A stretch of 61,641 bases of DNA, taken from the IMG/VR virus record IMGVR_UViG_3300049893_001527, positions 1 through 61,641 of that record. One strand, given 5' to 3'. The translations under genes were made by a program, and so were the position numbers. How positions within the stretch are numbered: position 1 is the stretch's first letter; each line of letters begins with the position of its first letter. Under the pieces are notes generated by a model that saw only the letters and a program-made list of their open reading frames with translations, did no database searches and was not told the origin of the DNA. Positions 26,729-36,350 of the stretch are shown one piece after another. This DNA is from a virus.

Positions 26729-26895
26729 TGCGGATTATGTGGGATATTTGCGTAGCGATTAGCTTAATTTGGTGTATTGTATTGCTAAATACGGCCATAC
26801 ACGAACCATTATTAAGAGAACACGTACCCGGGGCATTAATATCGGTGGGGGCTATAGGTTTAGGGTATTATTTGAGATTTAGGCAGCAATCTTAG
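26728..26895 (+). CDS. 55-residue protein with two membrane segments
   Basis: ATG coupled to the previous stop. The protein has a hydrophobic segment at residues 5-22 (WDICVAISLIWCIVLL) and another at 35-50 (GALISVGAIGLGYYL) joined by a short polar loop, with a basic end RFRQQS. Two helices and this size would suit a class II holin or a small membrane regulator, but no endolysin is adjacent, so the role is open. Its last codons overlap a late-type element. Confidence 0.55.
   Translation: MRIMWDICVAISLIWCIVLLNTAIHEPLLREHVPGALISVGAIGLGYYLRFRQQS
26887..26894 (+). promoter_or_regulatory. Late-promoter-like element CAATCTTA
   Basis: Overlaps the end of the 55-residue gene, 28 nt before the ATG at 26915. 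An AGGAG site follows. This marks the return to structural genes after the thyX module. Confidence 0.5.
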
Positions 26896-26914
26896 CTAGG
26901 AGTGAGGCTGCCAA

Positions 26915-27337
26915 ATGGTATTAAGTGCCCGAATTTTAGACAATGTAGCATCCGTTAATCAATTCACCTACGAGGAATCTGCTAAATTCACCGAAGGTGA
27001 CCAAGTATACGTATATTTTCAGCTAACGGACAAATCAGTAGACCGGGCAGAACAGGGATTTGTTCCTGCTGGTAGACGTTATATGCCAGCATCCGGGTCA
27101 ACCTTGGTAGTTACCTTACAAAACATAGATTCCAGCAAAACGCTAACCAAGAACGCTACTCAATTATATAGTACGTCTGACCCTTCTATTTGGCGGATTA
27201 CTATTAGTTCTAGCGATGAAATCGTTGGTATAGCCGATGCCTTGTTGGTTTTGACTGAGCCAACCAGAACTTTGCGCGGTAGAGTTAGCCGGGCATTAAG
27301 CGTAGAGCCACAATCGGGTTCTATGTGTCCAATATAA
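26915..27337 (+). CDS. Virion structural protein, 140 residues
   Basis: Beta-rich (GDQVYVYFQLTDKS, STLVVTLQNIDSSKTL, WRITISSSDEIVGIADALLVL) and compact. First gene behind a late-type element in the connector block; likely a neck or head-completion protein, by position only. Confidence 0.65.
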   Translation: MVLSARILDNVASVNQFTYEESAKFTEGDQVYVYFQLTDKSVDRAEQGFVPAGRRYMPASGSTLVVTLQNIDSSKTLTKNATQLYSTSDPSIWRITISSSDEIVGIADALLVLTEPTRTLRGRVSRALSVEPQSGSMCPI

Positions 27338-27346
27338 GGGGCTCCC

Positions 27347-28189
27347 ATGGCTGATTATACAGATTCCGCACTATTAGACCAATCGTTATATCCAGAAAAC
27401 GCTATAGATGCCCAAGAATGGTCTAGGGTTGAACCATTATTGACGGCAGAACAGCTTAAACGTCGGTTTTTGTGGGGTATACCATTGGTTTCCCCTATTC
27501 GTGACCCTATTACGGGTAAAGCCGATACAATGACTAGTGAAGACCTTAAAGAATTTGTTTTAAGGGCTGTTGCACAAGTTGAACTAGACACGGGGATAGA
27601 CGTATTCCCGGTACAACGCTCCGAAGGCCAAGATTTTGACCGTAACCTATTAGTACAATACGGCCACCTTAGATTAGACCATCGTCCTATTGTATCAATA
27701 GATAAGTTATCTATTAAACCAGCCAGCGGGGACGATATTTATATAGTACCGCCAGAATGGATTGACCACAAGTATTTCACCAAGGGGTTATTGCACATAA
27801 TCCCACTAATGCCAGCTATTAATTCTGGTGTTATCCCTACTGGTCGTAGTGGTGGTACTATGTTTTTGCATATTATTGCTGGTGGTAGACAATGGGTTCC
27901 TAGTTATTGGAATATAGAATACACGACTGGCTTCAAAGACGGTATTTTGCCTAAAGTATTAAATGAATTAATTGGTTGTTATGCGGCTGTTGACATATTG
28001 ACTGTATTGCAATCAACTTATAGGTCTACTAGCTATTCTCTAGGGGTTGACGGTATTAGCCAATCTGGTTCTACACCGGGTCCAAATATGTTCGACCCTA
28101 GGATTAAGCAATTAGAACTCAAGAAAAAGCAATTGCTAGGTAAGTTTAAAGCGTTATTCCAAAATAAATTCATAGTGAGTAATATTTAA
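27347..28189 (+). CDS. Head-tail adaptor-like protein
   Basis: 280 residues. The segment LKEFVLRAVAQVELDTGIDVFPVQ, followed by beta strands and the ending YRSTSYSLGVDGISQSGSTPG with a lysine-rich helix, fits the phage head-tail connector (adaptor) proteins that contact the portal. Gene position after the small virion gene supports this. Its stop overlaps the next ATG. Confidence 0.65.
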   Translation: MADYTDSALLDQSLYPENAIDAQEWSRVEPLLTAEQLKRRFLWGIPLVSPIRDPITGKADTMTSEDLKEFVLRAVAQVELDTGIDVFPVQRSEGQDFDRNLLVQYGHLRLDHRPIVSIDKLSIKPASGDDIYIVPPEWIDHKYFTKGLLHIIPLMPAINSGVIPTGRSGGTMFLHIIAGGRQWVPSYWNIEYTTGFKDGILPKVLNELIGCYAAVDILTVLQSTYRSTSYSLGVDGISQSGSTPGPNMFDPRIKQLELKKKQLLGKFKALFQNKFIVSNI

Positions 28190-30096
28190 TGGCAGACCAA
28201 TCAGAACCACTAGAAAAAGCTGCGCCGCACATAGCGGCTTTCTTGGCTGCTGCCCAATTATTTACCGCCAAACCACACAAAACGGAACCGGCGGCTCCAA
28301 AAGTTGCAGCTACTAAGCAATCAGCTAAATCTACCCCCAAGCCCCTACCCTATGGGCCACACTTGCCGACTACTAACTCCGAGCGGGTAGCCCAGCCGTT
28401 CCCTGTATCCGCCGAACTGACCCAAGGCTTGCCGTCTGAAATGCATCCTATCATGCATTTGGAGTCCCGTAACGGACAAAACCAAAACCACGCTGTAGTA
28501 AATAATAATAAATGGCAAACAGCGCACGGACACCTAGGTTTTATGCCGTTTACCGCCCACGAACGTTATATGAAAAATCCGTCTATGCGGACAATGTTCC
28601 CGGGTTTGGAATCGGCAGATAAGTTTTATAAAACATTTACTACTAATGTTAATTTTTATAATACTTTAGCATATTTACATTGGGATTATTTAGGGAAGCG
28701 TTTAGGTAATAATTTGTCAAGAATGGCTTATGGTTGGCGTTTGGGCGAGGGGGCAGCTAAGAAAGCCGATGACCAAACAGCGCAATCCCATTCTTATGTA
28801 AAAGGATATCACGCCCATGCCCAAAATATTCAACCTCAACCAACGGTTACCAAACAAGCGCCTATTAAGAAATCTGAACCAATAGATGAATTTGCAGTTA
28901 AGTTTAAACAATGGATTTATAAAAAGCGCAAAAAGCTAAAGAAATCCGCTACTTACGATAATCTTATGGGTGATATTACGGATTTAGACCGTAAGATGGC
29001 CCGTAAGATGATTGGTAATGAAATATTAGATACACCAGAATTCAAGTCTGCTAGGTTTTTGGCTAAGGAATCCACCCCTAAAGCCAATCGCCTACAAGAC
29101 GCTTTGGCCATTTACGAACACAACCACATATTAGCTGCTTTGTATGCTTATGGGCTGCCTACCAACGATGAATTTGTGGCTAAAATTCAATCAATTATGC
29201 AATTGAGGGTAGGAGAACTAACTAAGGCTGCCGCCGAATACCAAGTCAAGCCCTTAAACATAGAATCCCGCGAAATCGCTGAATACCTACAAGAATCCTT
29301 TAATACTGGCCAATTTGAATCAGTACACTTAAAGGGTAAATATAATGAAGGTTCTATGATTGTAGTTAACAATAGAACACACAACAAATGGCTATTAAAG
29401 CCAGATCAACCACACAACTCGCCAGCTTCCGGGGTAGATCAAGAACCCATTGGGCAATCTCGTAGGGAAGTAATTAATTCCAAGGTAGCTGAACTATTAG
29501 GGATAGGGAATTTCGTAGTTAGTTCAGACTTGGTAGATATAAATGGAAAAGAATATGCTGCGATGGAATTCTTCAATTCCGATTATTCTGGTTTACACAC
29601 AAGAATGACCAATGGTGAAGATATAAAGAACATATTAGAGCCATATAGGGCCAGCGGGTTGTTATTTAAGTGGGCCTTTATGGATTATATATTAGGTAAT
29701 ACGGATCGGCACGGCATGAACGTAATGGCTGATTCTTACGGTAACATTAAATTAATAGACCATGGAAGTTCATTAGCTGGGGATGAATTTGACCCAGCCA
29801 ATGACCCTAATTCATTTATACCATATTATTTACGAGCATATTCCGTACACGACAACTTTAGGGATTTGTCACCACATGACCGTTATCACAGGTTCCCTAA
29901 AGGCAATTACCAATTAGAGCATGAATTCGCGCAATTTGTTCAAAGTGTAAGTGTGGAAGCTATTTGGCAAGTCCTACATAATTATGGGGCCAAAACCGAA
30001 GCCGTAACGCATCGCGTCAAAGAATTAAAGTCAATTCCACCAGAACACGTATTGAGTTATCTATTGGAAATATGGGCCGGTATAGTGGACCCGTAA
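28189..30096 (+). CDS. Lytic-transglycosylase-like region fused to a HipA/PI3K-like kinase domain
   Basis: 635 residues. After a disordered start, residues about 85-200 resemble a lysozyme/SLT domain: HPIMHLESRNGQNQNHA (a candidate catalytic Glu at about 93), GHLGFMPFTAHERYMKN and MAYGWRLGEG. A lysine-rich linker follows. The C-terminal 250 residues carry an atypical kinase set: KWLLKPDQP (about 399, ATP lysine), YILGNTDRHGMNVMAD (about 500, DRHxxN loop) and KLIDHGSS (about 521, metal Asp). It shares this domain with the protease-kinase protein at 15291-17471. A virion-injected enzyme acting on cell wall and then on a host target is possible but inferred. Confidence 0.68.
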   Translation: MADQSEPLEKAAPHIAAFLAAAQLFTAKPHKTEPAAPKVAATKQSAKSTPKPLPYGPHLPTTNSERVAQPFPVSAELTQGLPSEMHPIMHLESRNGQNQNHAVVNNNKWQTAHGHLGFMPFTAHERYMKNPSMRTMFPGLESADKFYKTFTTNVNFYNTLAYLHWDYLGKRLGNNLSRMAYGWRLGEGAAKKADDQTAQSHSYVKGYHAHAQNIQPQPTVTKQAPIKKSEPIDEFAVKFKQWIYKKRKKLKKSATYDNLMGDITDLDRKMARKMIGNEILDTPEFKSARFLAKESTPKANRLQDALAIYEHNHILAALYAYGLPTNDEFVAKIQSIMQLRVGELTKAAAEYQVKPLNIESREIAEYLQESFNTGQFESVHLKGKYNEGSMIVVNNRTHNKWLLKPDQPHNSPASGVDQEPIGQSRREVINSKVAELLGIGNFVVSSDLVDINGKEYAAMEFFNSDYSGLHTRMTNGEDIKNILEPYRASGLLFKWAFMDYILGNTDRHGMNVMADSYGNIKLIDHGSSLAGDEFDPANDPNSFIPYYLRAYSVHDNFRDLSPHDRYHRFPKGNYQLEHEFAQFVQSVSVEAIWQVLHNYGAKTEAVTHRVKELKSIPPEHVLSYLLEIWAGIVDP

Positions 30097-30101
30097 TCTA
30101 G
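30094..30101 (+). promoter_or_regulatory. Late-promoter-like element TAATCTAG
   Basis: Overlaps the stop codon of the previous gene, 27 nt before the ATG at 30121, with a TAGGAG site between. Confidence 0.45.
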
Positions 30102-30120
30102 CCGCTATAGGAGTAATATA

Positions 30121-30435
30121 ATGCACGTTGCATCTAATCAATTAAAATTTCAACCTAAAGCCATAGGCCAAATGGGCCCTAACGTTGTTTTGGAATCAGA
30201 AACCAAGGGGGGTTTGTTTATAGTATCTGCTGCTGGCAAGAATGGCCAACTACAAACATTAGGGGTTGGGCCGCATCGCGCGGTCGCAAGGTATATGGCC
30301 CAAAAGGACCATCCAGCAGTTAAGATAACTGAACTATCAAAGTCAGAAGTGTTGTCTAAGGCAGAAATTGAACAAATGTTGCCTAAAGCCTATGAGCTAT
30401 TGGCCAAAATAAAAGAAATAGAATCAAATGGCTAA
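30121..30435 (+). CDS. Hypothetical virion-block protein, 104 residues
   Basis: Begins with a small beta region (GGLFIVSAAGKNGQLQTLGVG) and ends with a helical tail. No family recognised. Overlaps the next gene by 8 nt. Confidence 0.62.
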   Translation: MHVASNQLKFQPKAIGQMGPNVVLESETKGGLFIVSAAGKNGQLQTLGVGPHRAVARYMAQKDHPAVKITELSKSEVLSKAEIEQMLPKAYELLAKIKEIESNG

Positions 30436-31261
30436 TAAAAATACCAAAGGTTACTTGCCCTTAATTGGGCCATTAGACAATGTGGCTTTCGATCACGAAG
30501 CCATAGATGATCTATTGCGTAGCCATGGTATTGAAGTTATACATTACAAAGCGATTAAATGTCCTATTGGGTTAAAAGAGCAATATTCCCCTAGAGGACA
30601 CGTAGACCACAACGATTGTTCCAATGGATTTATTTATAAAGTAGCTGGTGGAGTAACTATTCTATTTAGACAAAATTCAACTAGTGAATCCATAGGCAAT
30701 TTTGCCAACATAGCCAATGCTACCGTACAGGCTAGTTTCCCTAGGTTTTACGATGACTGCACGGATTTTAGCATTAATGAAGAAATAGTATTGCACAAAT
30801 ACGACCGTATTTATTTAAAGAATCCAGTTGGGTTTACGGTAACCACCCATTTATTTCAATCTAATAATACCGGGGTAGAGCGAATGGCTTACCCTATAAT
30901 GTGTGTTGAATACTTAGTGGATTATACCGGTAAGGAATACGTAGTTAACGAAGACTTCAACATAGTAAATGGCAATTTGCAATGGTTACCCAACAAACAA
31001 CCCGCTAGCGATTCTGATACTGGCCAAGGGGCGGTATTGTCAATTAGGTATCGGTATGTGCCATATTGGTATGTTGATTCTTTGCCACACGAAATCCGGG
31101 TGTCTCGTAAAATAAATCAAGTTACTGGTGAGTCCACCCTACACCGAATGCCGCAACAAGTTAACTTAGTAAGAGAACACGTATTTGAAAACGTACAATC
31201 TACAGGTGAATCTCCACGTAATATACCTTTGCCGGAATCCGGTGGATTTGGACCTAGATAA
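30428..31261 (+). CDS. Neck/virion protein with a Cys-His cluster
   Basis: 277 residues. The N-terminal part contains IKCPIGLKEQ, then RGHVDHNDCSNGF, a Cys/His arrangement suited to metal binding, followed by a beta-rich body. Similar C-H-C-NG proteins lie in the neck or tail-completion region of large myoviruses, but I could not name the family. The stop overlaps the next ATG by one base. Confidence 0.65.
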   Translation: MANKNTKGYLPLIGPLDNVAFDHEAIDDLLRSHGIEVIHYKAIKCPIGLKEQYSPRGHVDHNDCSNGFIYKVAGGVTILFRQNSTSESIGNFANIANATVQASFPRFYDDCTDFSINEEIVLHKYDRIYLKNPVGFTVTTHLFQSNNTGVERMAYPIMCVEYLVDYTGKEYVVNEDFNIVNGNLQWLPNKQPASDSDTGQGAVLSIRYRYVPYWYVDSLPHEIRVSRKINQVTGESTLHRMPQQVNLVREHVFENVQSTGESPRNIPLPESGGFGPR

Positions 31262-31641
31262 TGGATGCGTTTCTGGTAAAGGTGGTGGGGGTGCATGGGT
31301 TTGACGCATTGCGTAAAGCTAGCGAACGTACTCCTTTATTAAAAACCATTATATTATCTAAAACTATAGTTAGTTGGCTAAAGTTGGCCCAAGAACAACG
31401 TTATGAAGGGCCAATACCGGGTTTGGAACAATCATTAATTAAATGTAATAAGGTTTTTAGTGGTAATATACCCATTATAGACTATGCGTTCGATAATATG
31501 GGATTATTACACACAGCAGCGGCTATAGGGGTAGCGTTTGGGGTAGAATTACCCACACTCAATCCATTAATTAAGAATGAAATACTAAACAAAATAGGCC
31601 AAGATATAGATTTATTAATAAAGGCTAATTTTAGGAAATAA
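31261..31641 (+). CDS. Hypothetical virion-block protein, 126 residues
   Basis: Mostly helical (DALRKASERTPLLKTIILSK, KTIVSWLKLAQEQRYEG) with no motif. Coupled to the upstream gene and followed after 1 nt by the next gene. Confidence 0.62.
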   Translation: MDAFLVKVVGVHGFDALRKASERTPLLKTIILSKTIVSWLKLAQEQRYEGPIPGLEQSLIKCNKVFSGNIPIIDYAFDNMGLLHTAAAIGVAFGVELPTLNPLIKNEILNKIGQDIDLLIKANFRK

Positions 31642-31642
31642 T

Positions 31643-32086
31643 ATGCCAAATATAACAGCAAAATGGTTAGGCCACCCTATCGCAGACCCAAAACACCACG
31701 AAGAATTAGAACACAAAGCTGGTATAAAAGAATTCGAAGAAGGTTTGCCCCAAGAATCCGCGGAAACCGCTACCATGCATGAATACTTATTAGAGCAACA
31801 CTTAGATGGTGCTAGCCACCATATGTCACAATTAAGGGCTCATGCTAATCAAGGTAATAAGGCATTGGGCAATAACCATGAACGTATGTATAAATTACAT
31901 TTGGGCAAATTAGCCCAATTAGACCCACACGTTTATGGTAAGGCATTAAATAGTGGGGACACCCACCCAAACATTACGGCTAAGGTCAAAAATGACGCTA
32001 AAGCGTCTGACCGATACAATTCGCATAAATCCGACATATTATTATTTAATTATGGTGGCCCAAACGATTCCAGTAAAAAGCAATAA
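31643..32086 (+). CDS. Histidine-rich hypothetical protein, 147 residues
   Basis: Helical, with 18 or so histidines (KHHEELEHKAG, DGASHHMSQLRAHANQGN). The helical repeat-like pattern and His richness are unusual, but no metal motif is clear. Ends shortly before a late-type element. Confidence 0.62.
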   Translation: MPNITAKWLGHPIADPKHHEELEHKAGIKEFEEGLPQESAETATMHEYLLEQHLDGASHHMSQLRAHANQGNKALGNNHERMYKLHLGKLAQLDPHVYGKALNSGDTHPNITAKVKNDAKASDRYNSHKSDILLFNYGGPNDSSKKQ

Positions 32087-32090
32087 CCCC

Positions 32091-32098
32091 TAATCTTA
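32091..32098 (+). promoter_or_regulatory. Late-promoter-like element TAATCTTA, 13 nt before an ATG
   Basis: In CCCCTAATCTTACGCAC followed directly by the ATG at 32104. There is no room for a leader or Shine-Dalgarno site, so the message would be leaderless if the element is a -10 box. Confidence 0.55.
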
Positions 32099-32103
32099 CG
32101 CAC

Positions 32104-32889
32104 ATGAACATTTTTGTATGTTGGGCCATGGACAGGTTAGCGGATAATGTTGACACTTATTTGGTAGGTGGCAATATTGACGCATTGCGTCAACAATCTC
32201 AAAACATGGAACGTTTTGGGCTAATGGTTAAGCAATGGGTTCAAGCCCACCATGGCAAAAATATATACCAAATGGGGGCCACCGGGGCATTTGAAATACC
32301 TAGTGACCGGGGCCACGAACTACGTAGTTTACACAACAAGTTTGACGAAATCATGCAATCTAACGGGTCTATGGGGGTAGGGTTGGAGCTACCGCAAGCG
32401 GCCCAAGCCTTGCATTACGCGGTGCGTCAAGGTGGTGGGACTATAGCCATGTTCGATGATTCCATGGTGGATGAACCCGAAACCACTAAGGAATCCGAAT
32501 TGTTGGGCTTAACTAAAGCACAAGGAGTGGAGGGGGTTAGAAATGAGGGCAGGGCTGCACCAACCCCTCCCCAACGTGGAAAACAAGAACCAGCCCCTAT
32601 GCCTTCTCCTGATGCTGGTCCAGCTAGTTTAGATCCAAGTGCTCCACCGGCAGAACAACCTGCGGGCCCTTCTGCCGGACCAGAGTCCCCTGAAATCGAA
32701 CCTAATCAACCAGAAGAATCTCCTAGAGAACAAGTAATGGCGGCATTAAAAGAAATAAAAGAAGCTGCGCCAATATTAGAACAAATAAAACAACAATCGC
32801 CAGAAACATATAAAGCGATAATGGATATAGTAGATGCCATGATAACTATGGCAGAGAAAATGTCTGGTGGCGAAAATGTCCCTGCTTAA
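32104..32889 (+). CDS. Hypothetical virion-block protein, possibly leaderless
   Basis: 261 residues if the ATG at 32104 is used; an internal ATG at 32128 is the alternative, and neither has a Shine-Dalgarno site. The first half is helical (NIDALRQQSQNMERFGLMVKQW), the middle is a proline/glutamate-rich spacer and the end is a helical segment (EIKEAAPILEQIKQQSPETYK). Function unknown; it overlaps the next gene start. Confidence 0.62.
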   Translation: MNIFVCWAMDRLADNVDTYLVGGNIDALRQQSQNMERFGLMVKQWVQAHHGKNIYQMGATGAFEIPSDRGHELRSLHNKFDEIMQSNGSMGVGLELPQAAQALHYAVRQGGGTIAMFDDSMVDEPETTKESELLGLTKAQGVEGVRNEGRAAPTPPQRGKQEPAPMPSPDAGPASLDPSAPPAEQPAGPSAGPESPEIEPNQPEESPREQVMAALKEIKEAAPILEQIKQQSPETYKAIMDIVDAMITMAEKMSGGENVPA

Positions 32890-35800
32890 GCGTGTACGAG
32901 AATTAAGTAATTTATTAAAAACCGAAAAGGCAACCGAATACCCGGGTAATCCGGGGTCTACGGGGCACCGTTGGTTAACTAATGGTTTGCCTAAAAACGC
33001 CAATGGTCACCATGCTAATCCGGTGGCGACTAGTGCTAAAGGTGCAGTAGGTACTAATATACACAATAAATTGGGTAATATTAGACGTTTTTTGTCACCT
33101 AATGGTGAGCTTGTAACTACCACTAAGCAATCTGGCGTATTGGGGCCTAACGGCAATATAATAAAGCAACCCAAATTAATCAAAGCCGAAGGTGATCCGG
33201 TAGATGAAGGACAACCACAACCACAACAACAAGGAAAACCAAAAAGAAAGCCCGGCACGGGCGCGCTTTTACCAGTTAGTGATAAGTTGCGTAGAAACGT
33301 TAAAGCTTGGATGCGTAAGAATGGGTTATATATTGATTTAACGCCAGACCAAATCAGGGCAATTCAAAGGGCTGGTGGGGCTCCTATAGTAGCTCAAATG
33401 GCCAACGATCCAACTAAACACAAACAAACGGGCACTAGGCATTGGTGGACCGTTGTTGCGCCCAAAGATAAGATAGAGCAAGTTAGAGAAACATTGAAAC
33501 AATTAAGTCCTACTGTTTCTACGAATTATAGGGGCATAGAGGTTAATCCCGATTTTCCTGTTTTAATTGATGGTGCCGCAGTAGCAACAGACAAAAAAAA
33601 CACAGCAACATATGGTAATTACGTTTTGGGTCCAGACGGGACACCTATAGTTTCGGGTTCACCAGAACAAAGAGTATTTGACAATAATGGCAATTTAAAT
33701 AGACACTCTACGCATTTCAATTGGGATGATTTGGATTATTATTGGAAAAATGGTCGCACTCCTTTAACGCCAGAAGTAATTAAAGAAGGTAAAGTACCTA
33801 ATTTGCCAAAAAGTAAAACAATAGAAGAATCCGATACTTTAGGACCAGAAAACCGTAAAGCTTTAAAGGAGTTTTATATAAATTTACGGGATAAAATACC
33901 AGAACAGGGGCATGAACAGGTAATAGACCAAGTTAATGCCGGGGAAGCCTTAGAGGATGTATTAGAAGGTCATGCTAAACATTTAATTGGTCAACTTGAT
34001 CCAGACTGGCACGCAACCAAGTTATTAGCAAGAGATATAGCGCATGAGCTTCATACTAGAACTCAAAAAGTTTTAGGTTGGGACAAAAAGCCCGAAATCC
34101 CTAAAACCGAAGAACATATTAAAGAGATGTTTCCTTTACGCAAGGAACCTATTACAGAGGAACATTTAAGGGATTTGGATACTATTCCGGGTGGAGTAAA
34201 TAATTACTTTTTGGCTTATGCTAATTCCAAAGGATATAATCCAGAAACGGCTGATTCAGAAAAGCTTGTTCCAGTAAGTCCTTTAACTATTAAAACTAGC
34301 CATAAAGATCCGTCTAAGTTAACTGAATTGGATGCTACGCACTCGGTTGAAAAGTACCAAGGTGATGACAAACATAACCTAAAGGTGCGTAGATTTGACC
34401 ATAGTGATTTATTGTCTCCCGATTTGCGCCAAAAGTTTTATTTGTTTGTGGATGACGTTAAAATAGATGAAAGGGGTGGGAAAGAGCGTTTAAAGAGAGT
34501 TTTCCCACAACGATTAGACGAATTGCCATTGCGTTCTGGCAAAAAATGGTCTAATATATTGGAAAGTAAAGCCCAACCTAATCAAAGGGCTGCCGCCAAG
34601 GTGTTTGTGCGTTTAATACCTAAAGATCCAAATAATCCATATTTACCATTTGAGAAACCATATTGGGCATGGGGGGTAGATGACGACACCCACGTTCCGG
34701 GTGGTGGAGCTATTAATGCCGTAGCTAATTTATCTACGATTAGCCATCCGGGTTGGACGGGGTTTAGTAATCACCAATCCCCATCATTTGACCAACAACA
34801 ATCCCAAGTAGATCGTATTACTAGACGATTATCGGCTGGTCATGGGATAATACATCCTTATGGGCAAGCCTATACTGATAGACATTACGCTAAGGCTGGT
34901 GCAGACGAGGCTGTAAAGCATTATGGTGGACACGGTTATTCCGGTACAATAGATATGCCGGGTCGTTCAGTTAATCCAATTGACATAAAGTTGGATCCTA
35001 GTCTAAAGGACCAACCAGCCATGGCCAATGGGTTTGATTTTGAAAAAGCAATGATGATTGCTTTGTTGCGGCACTCTAAGCACCAATTACGTATTACGAA
35101 ATTATCACCCGGCGCGCATAGGGATTCGCACTTTAAATTATATAGGGACTTGGCAGAACATTTTTCAATGCCTGCTTCTGGTGGCCAACGTGGTACATTA
35201 ATAACAGAAAAACCAAAAGAGCCAGAATACGTACCATATACCGAAGAACATCACCAACAAGCAATGGCAGAACACGAAGCCGTTAGGCCAGACATTTCTT
35301 TGGAAGATACTGAATACGCACTAAATCAAGCACGTTCAGAAAACTGGGATCCAGAAGATATAAAAAACTTAGAAGAAACACATAAGCAAGTATTGGCACA
35401 CCATGAACAAGGTCTTGAGCTAGAAAAACGTTGGAAAGAATCACAAAAGAATGGTGGTAAAATATTATTACAAGGTGGCAGTCCGCAACCTAGCCCCGAT
35501 ATGTCTCCCGAAGAATTAGAATATATTAGTAGTTTGCCAATGCATTTCCCGGGTACAATATATTTGACTAAAGGAATAGAACACGAAGGCGTTAAATCAA
35601 ATAATTTGTTTGGGTCAGTACAGGAATCGACTGGCGTTAGTAGAGGTAAGTCGCCTACAAAGAAAGATACTGGTGGTTCTGTAGAATCTCGAATGTCCAT
35701 TTTGGATCCTTTGGTGGCCGATGAATTGGGAAGATTGGAAACCAATAATACTGGTGAATCAAATGATGCCTATAGAATTAGACAAGGTAATATAAGAGAA

Positions 35801-36070
35801 CAAACAAAATACGCTGAAAAATTACAAAGTTCGGTAGTGGAAATCCAAAAACAACCTAAACCTGCGCCGGTTACTGCCAAACCAGTAGAACGTAAACCGG
35901 GGGAATCTACGATTCCAAAACCAACAATTACGCCTGCACCTCCAACAAACAATAATGGTAATGGTGGTGGAGCGGTGGATCCAAAGAATCCAACCAAAAA
36001 GTCAGAAATCTGGTTTAGATTAGATTCAGCGATAGAGAAACTAGAAAAATCTAGGGGTAAACTTGGGTAA
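32876..36070 (+). CDS. Very large virion-block protein of unknown function
   Basis: 1064 residues from ATG 32876 (a GTG at 32867 would add three). Begins with a basic helix MSLLKRVRELSNLLK, then STGHRWLTNGLPKNANGHH. A globular region at about 130-240 (RRNVKAWMRKNGLYIDLT, GTRHWWTVVAPKDKIEQVRETL) is followed by long Pro/Lys/Glu-rich spacers and a second ordered part near 560-780 (KVFVRLIPKDPNNPYLPFEK, GHGIIHPYGQAYTDRHY). No catalytic set is certain. Size and position suggest an inner-virion or ejected protein. Confidence 0.7.
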   Translation: MSLLKRVRELSNLLKTEKATEYPGNPGSTGHRWLTNGLPKNANGHHANPVATSAKGAVGTNIHNKLGNIRRFLSPNGELVTTTKQSGVLGPNGNIIKQPKLIKAEGDPVDEGQPQPQQQGKPKRKPGTGALLPVSDKLRRNVKAWMRKNGLYIDLTPDQIRAIQRAGGAPIVAQMANDPTKHKQTGTRHWWTVVAPKDKIEQVRETLKQLSPTVSTNYRGIEVNPDFPVLIDGAAVATDKKNTATYGNYVLGPDGTPIVSGSPEQRVFDNNGNLNRHSTHFNWDDLDYYWKNGRTPLTPEVIKEGKVPNLPKSKTIEESDTLGPENRKALKEFYINLRDKIPEQGHEQVIDQVNAGEALEDVLEGHAKHLIGQLDPDWHATKLLARDIAHELHTRTQKVLGWDKKPEIPKTEEHIKEMFPLRKEPITEEHLRDLDTIPGGVNNYFLAYANSKGYNPETADSEKLVPVSPLTIKTSHKDPSKLTELDATHSVEKYQGDDKHNLKVRRFDHSDLLSPDLRQKFYLFVDDVKIDERGGKERLKRVFPQRLDELPLRSGKKWSNILESKAQPNQRAAAKVFVRLIPKDPNNPYLPFEKPYWAWGVDDDTHVPGGGAINAVANLSTISHPGWTGFSNHQSPSFDQQQSQVDRITRRLSAGHGIIHPYGQAYTDRHYAKAGADEAVKHYGGHGYSGTIDMPGRSVNPIDIKLDPSLKDQPAMANGFDFEKAMMIALLRHSKHQLRITKLSPGAHRDSHFKLYRDLAEHFSMPASGGQRGTLITEKPKEPEYVPYTEEHHQQAMAEHEAVRPDISLEDTEYALNQARSENWDPEDIKNLEETHKQVLAHHEQGLELEKRWKESQKNGGKILLQGGSPQPSPDMSPEELEYISSLPMHFPGTIYLTKGIEHEGVKSNNLFGSVQESTGVSRGKSPTKKDTGGSVESRMSILDPLVADELGRLETNNTGESNDAYRIRQGNIREQTKYAEKLQSSVVEIQKQPKPAPVTAKPVERKPGESTIPKPTITPAPPTNNNGNGGGAVDPKNPTKKSEIWFRLDSAIEKLEKSRGKLG

Positions 36071-36350
36071 ACTGGCTTTAGCTATAGTAGGTTCTTGTTT
36101 AAACTTAATAGATGCTTTAGCTACACTTTACCTATTAAAATCAAATCAAGCCACGGAACTTAACCCGTGGCTTGATTTTTTATATAATATAAGTCCAGGT
36201 TTATTTTTGTTTTATAAGGTATTTGCTGTTGGATTGTTTGTTTTATTATCACAAATAAATAACAAATTAGCTAATTATGGGTTATGGGCGGGGGTATTAC
36301 TATATTTAGGGGTAGACTTATACCATTATTCTTCTTTTAACCATCTATAA
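36063..36350 (+). CDS. Small membrane protein, DUF5658-like
   Basis: 95 residues from a TTG at 36063 (AGGGG upstream, overlap of 8 nt with the previous gene; no ATG is available). The start NLIDALATLYLLKSNQATELNPWLDF has the N-x-x-D-x-x-x-T and E-x-NP pattern of DUF5658-type membrane proteins, followed by two further hydrophobic segments. Role unknown; could be involved in lysis timing or membrane modification. Confidence 0.65.
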   Translation: MGKLALAIVGSCLNLIDALATLYLLKSNQATELNPWLDFLYNISPGLFLFYKVFAVGLFVLLSQINNKLANYGLWAGVLLYLGVDLYHYSSFNHL

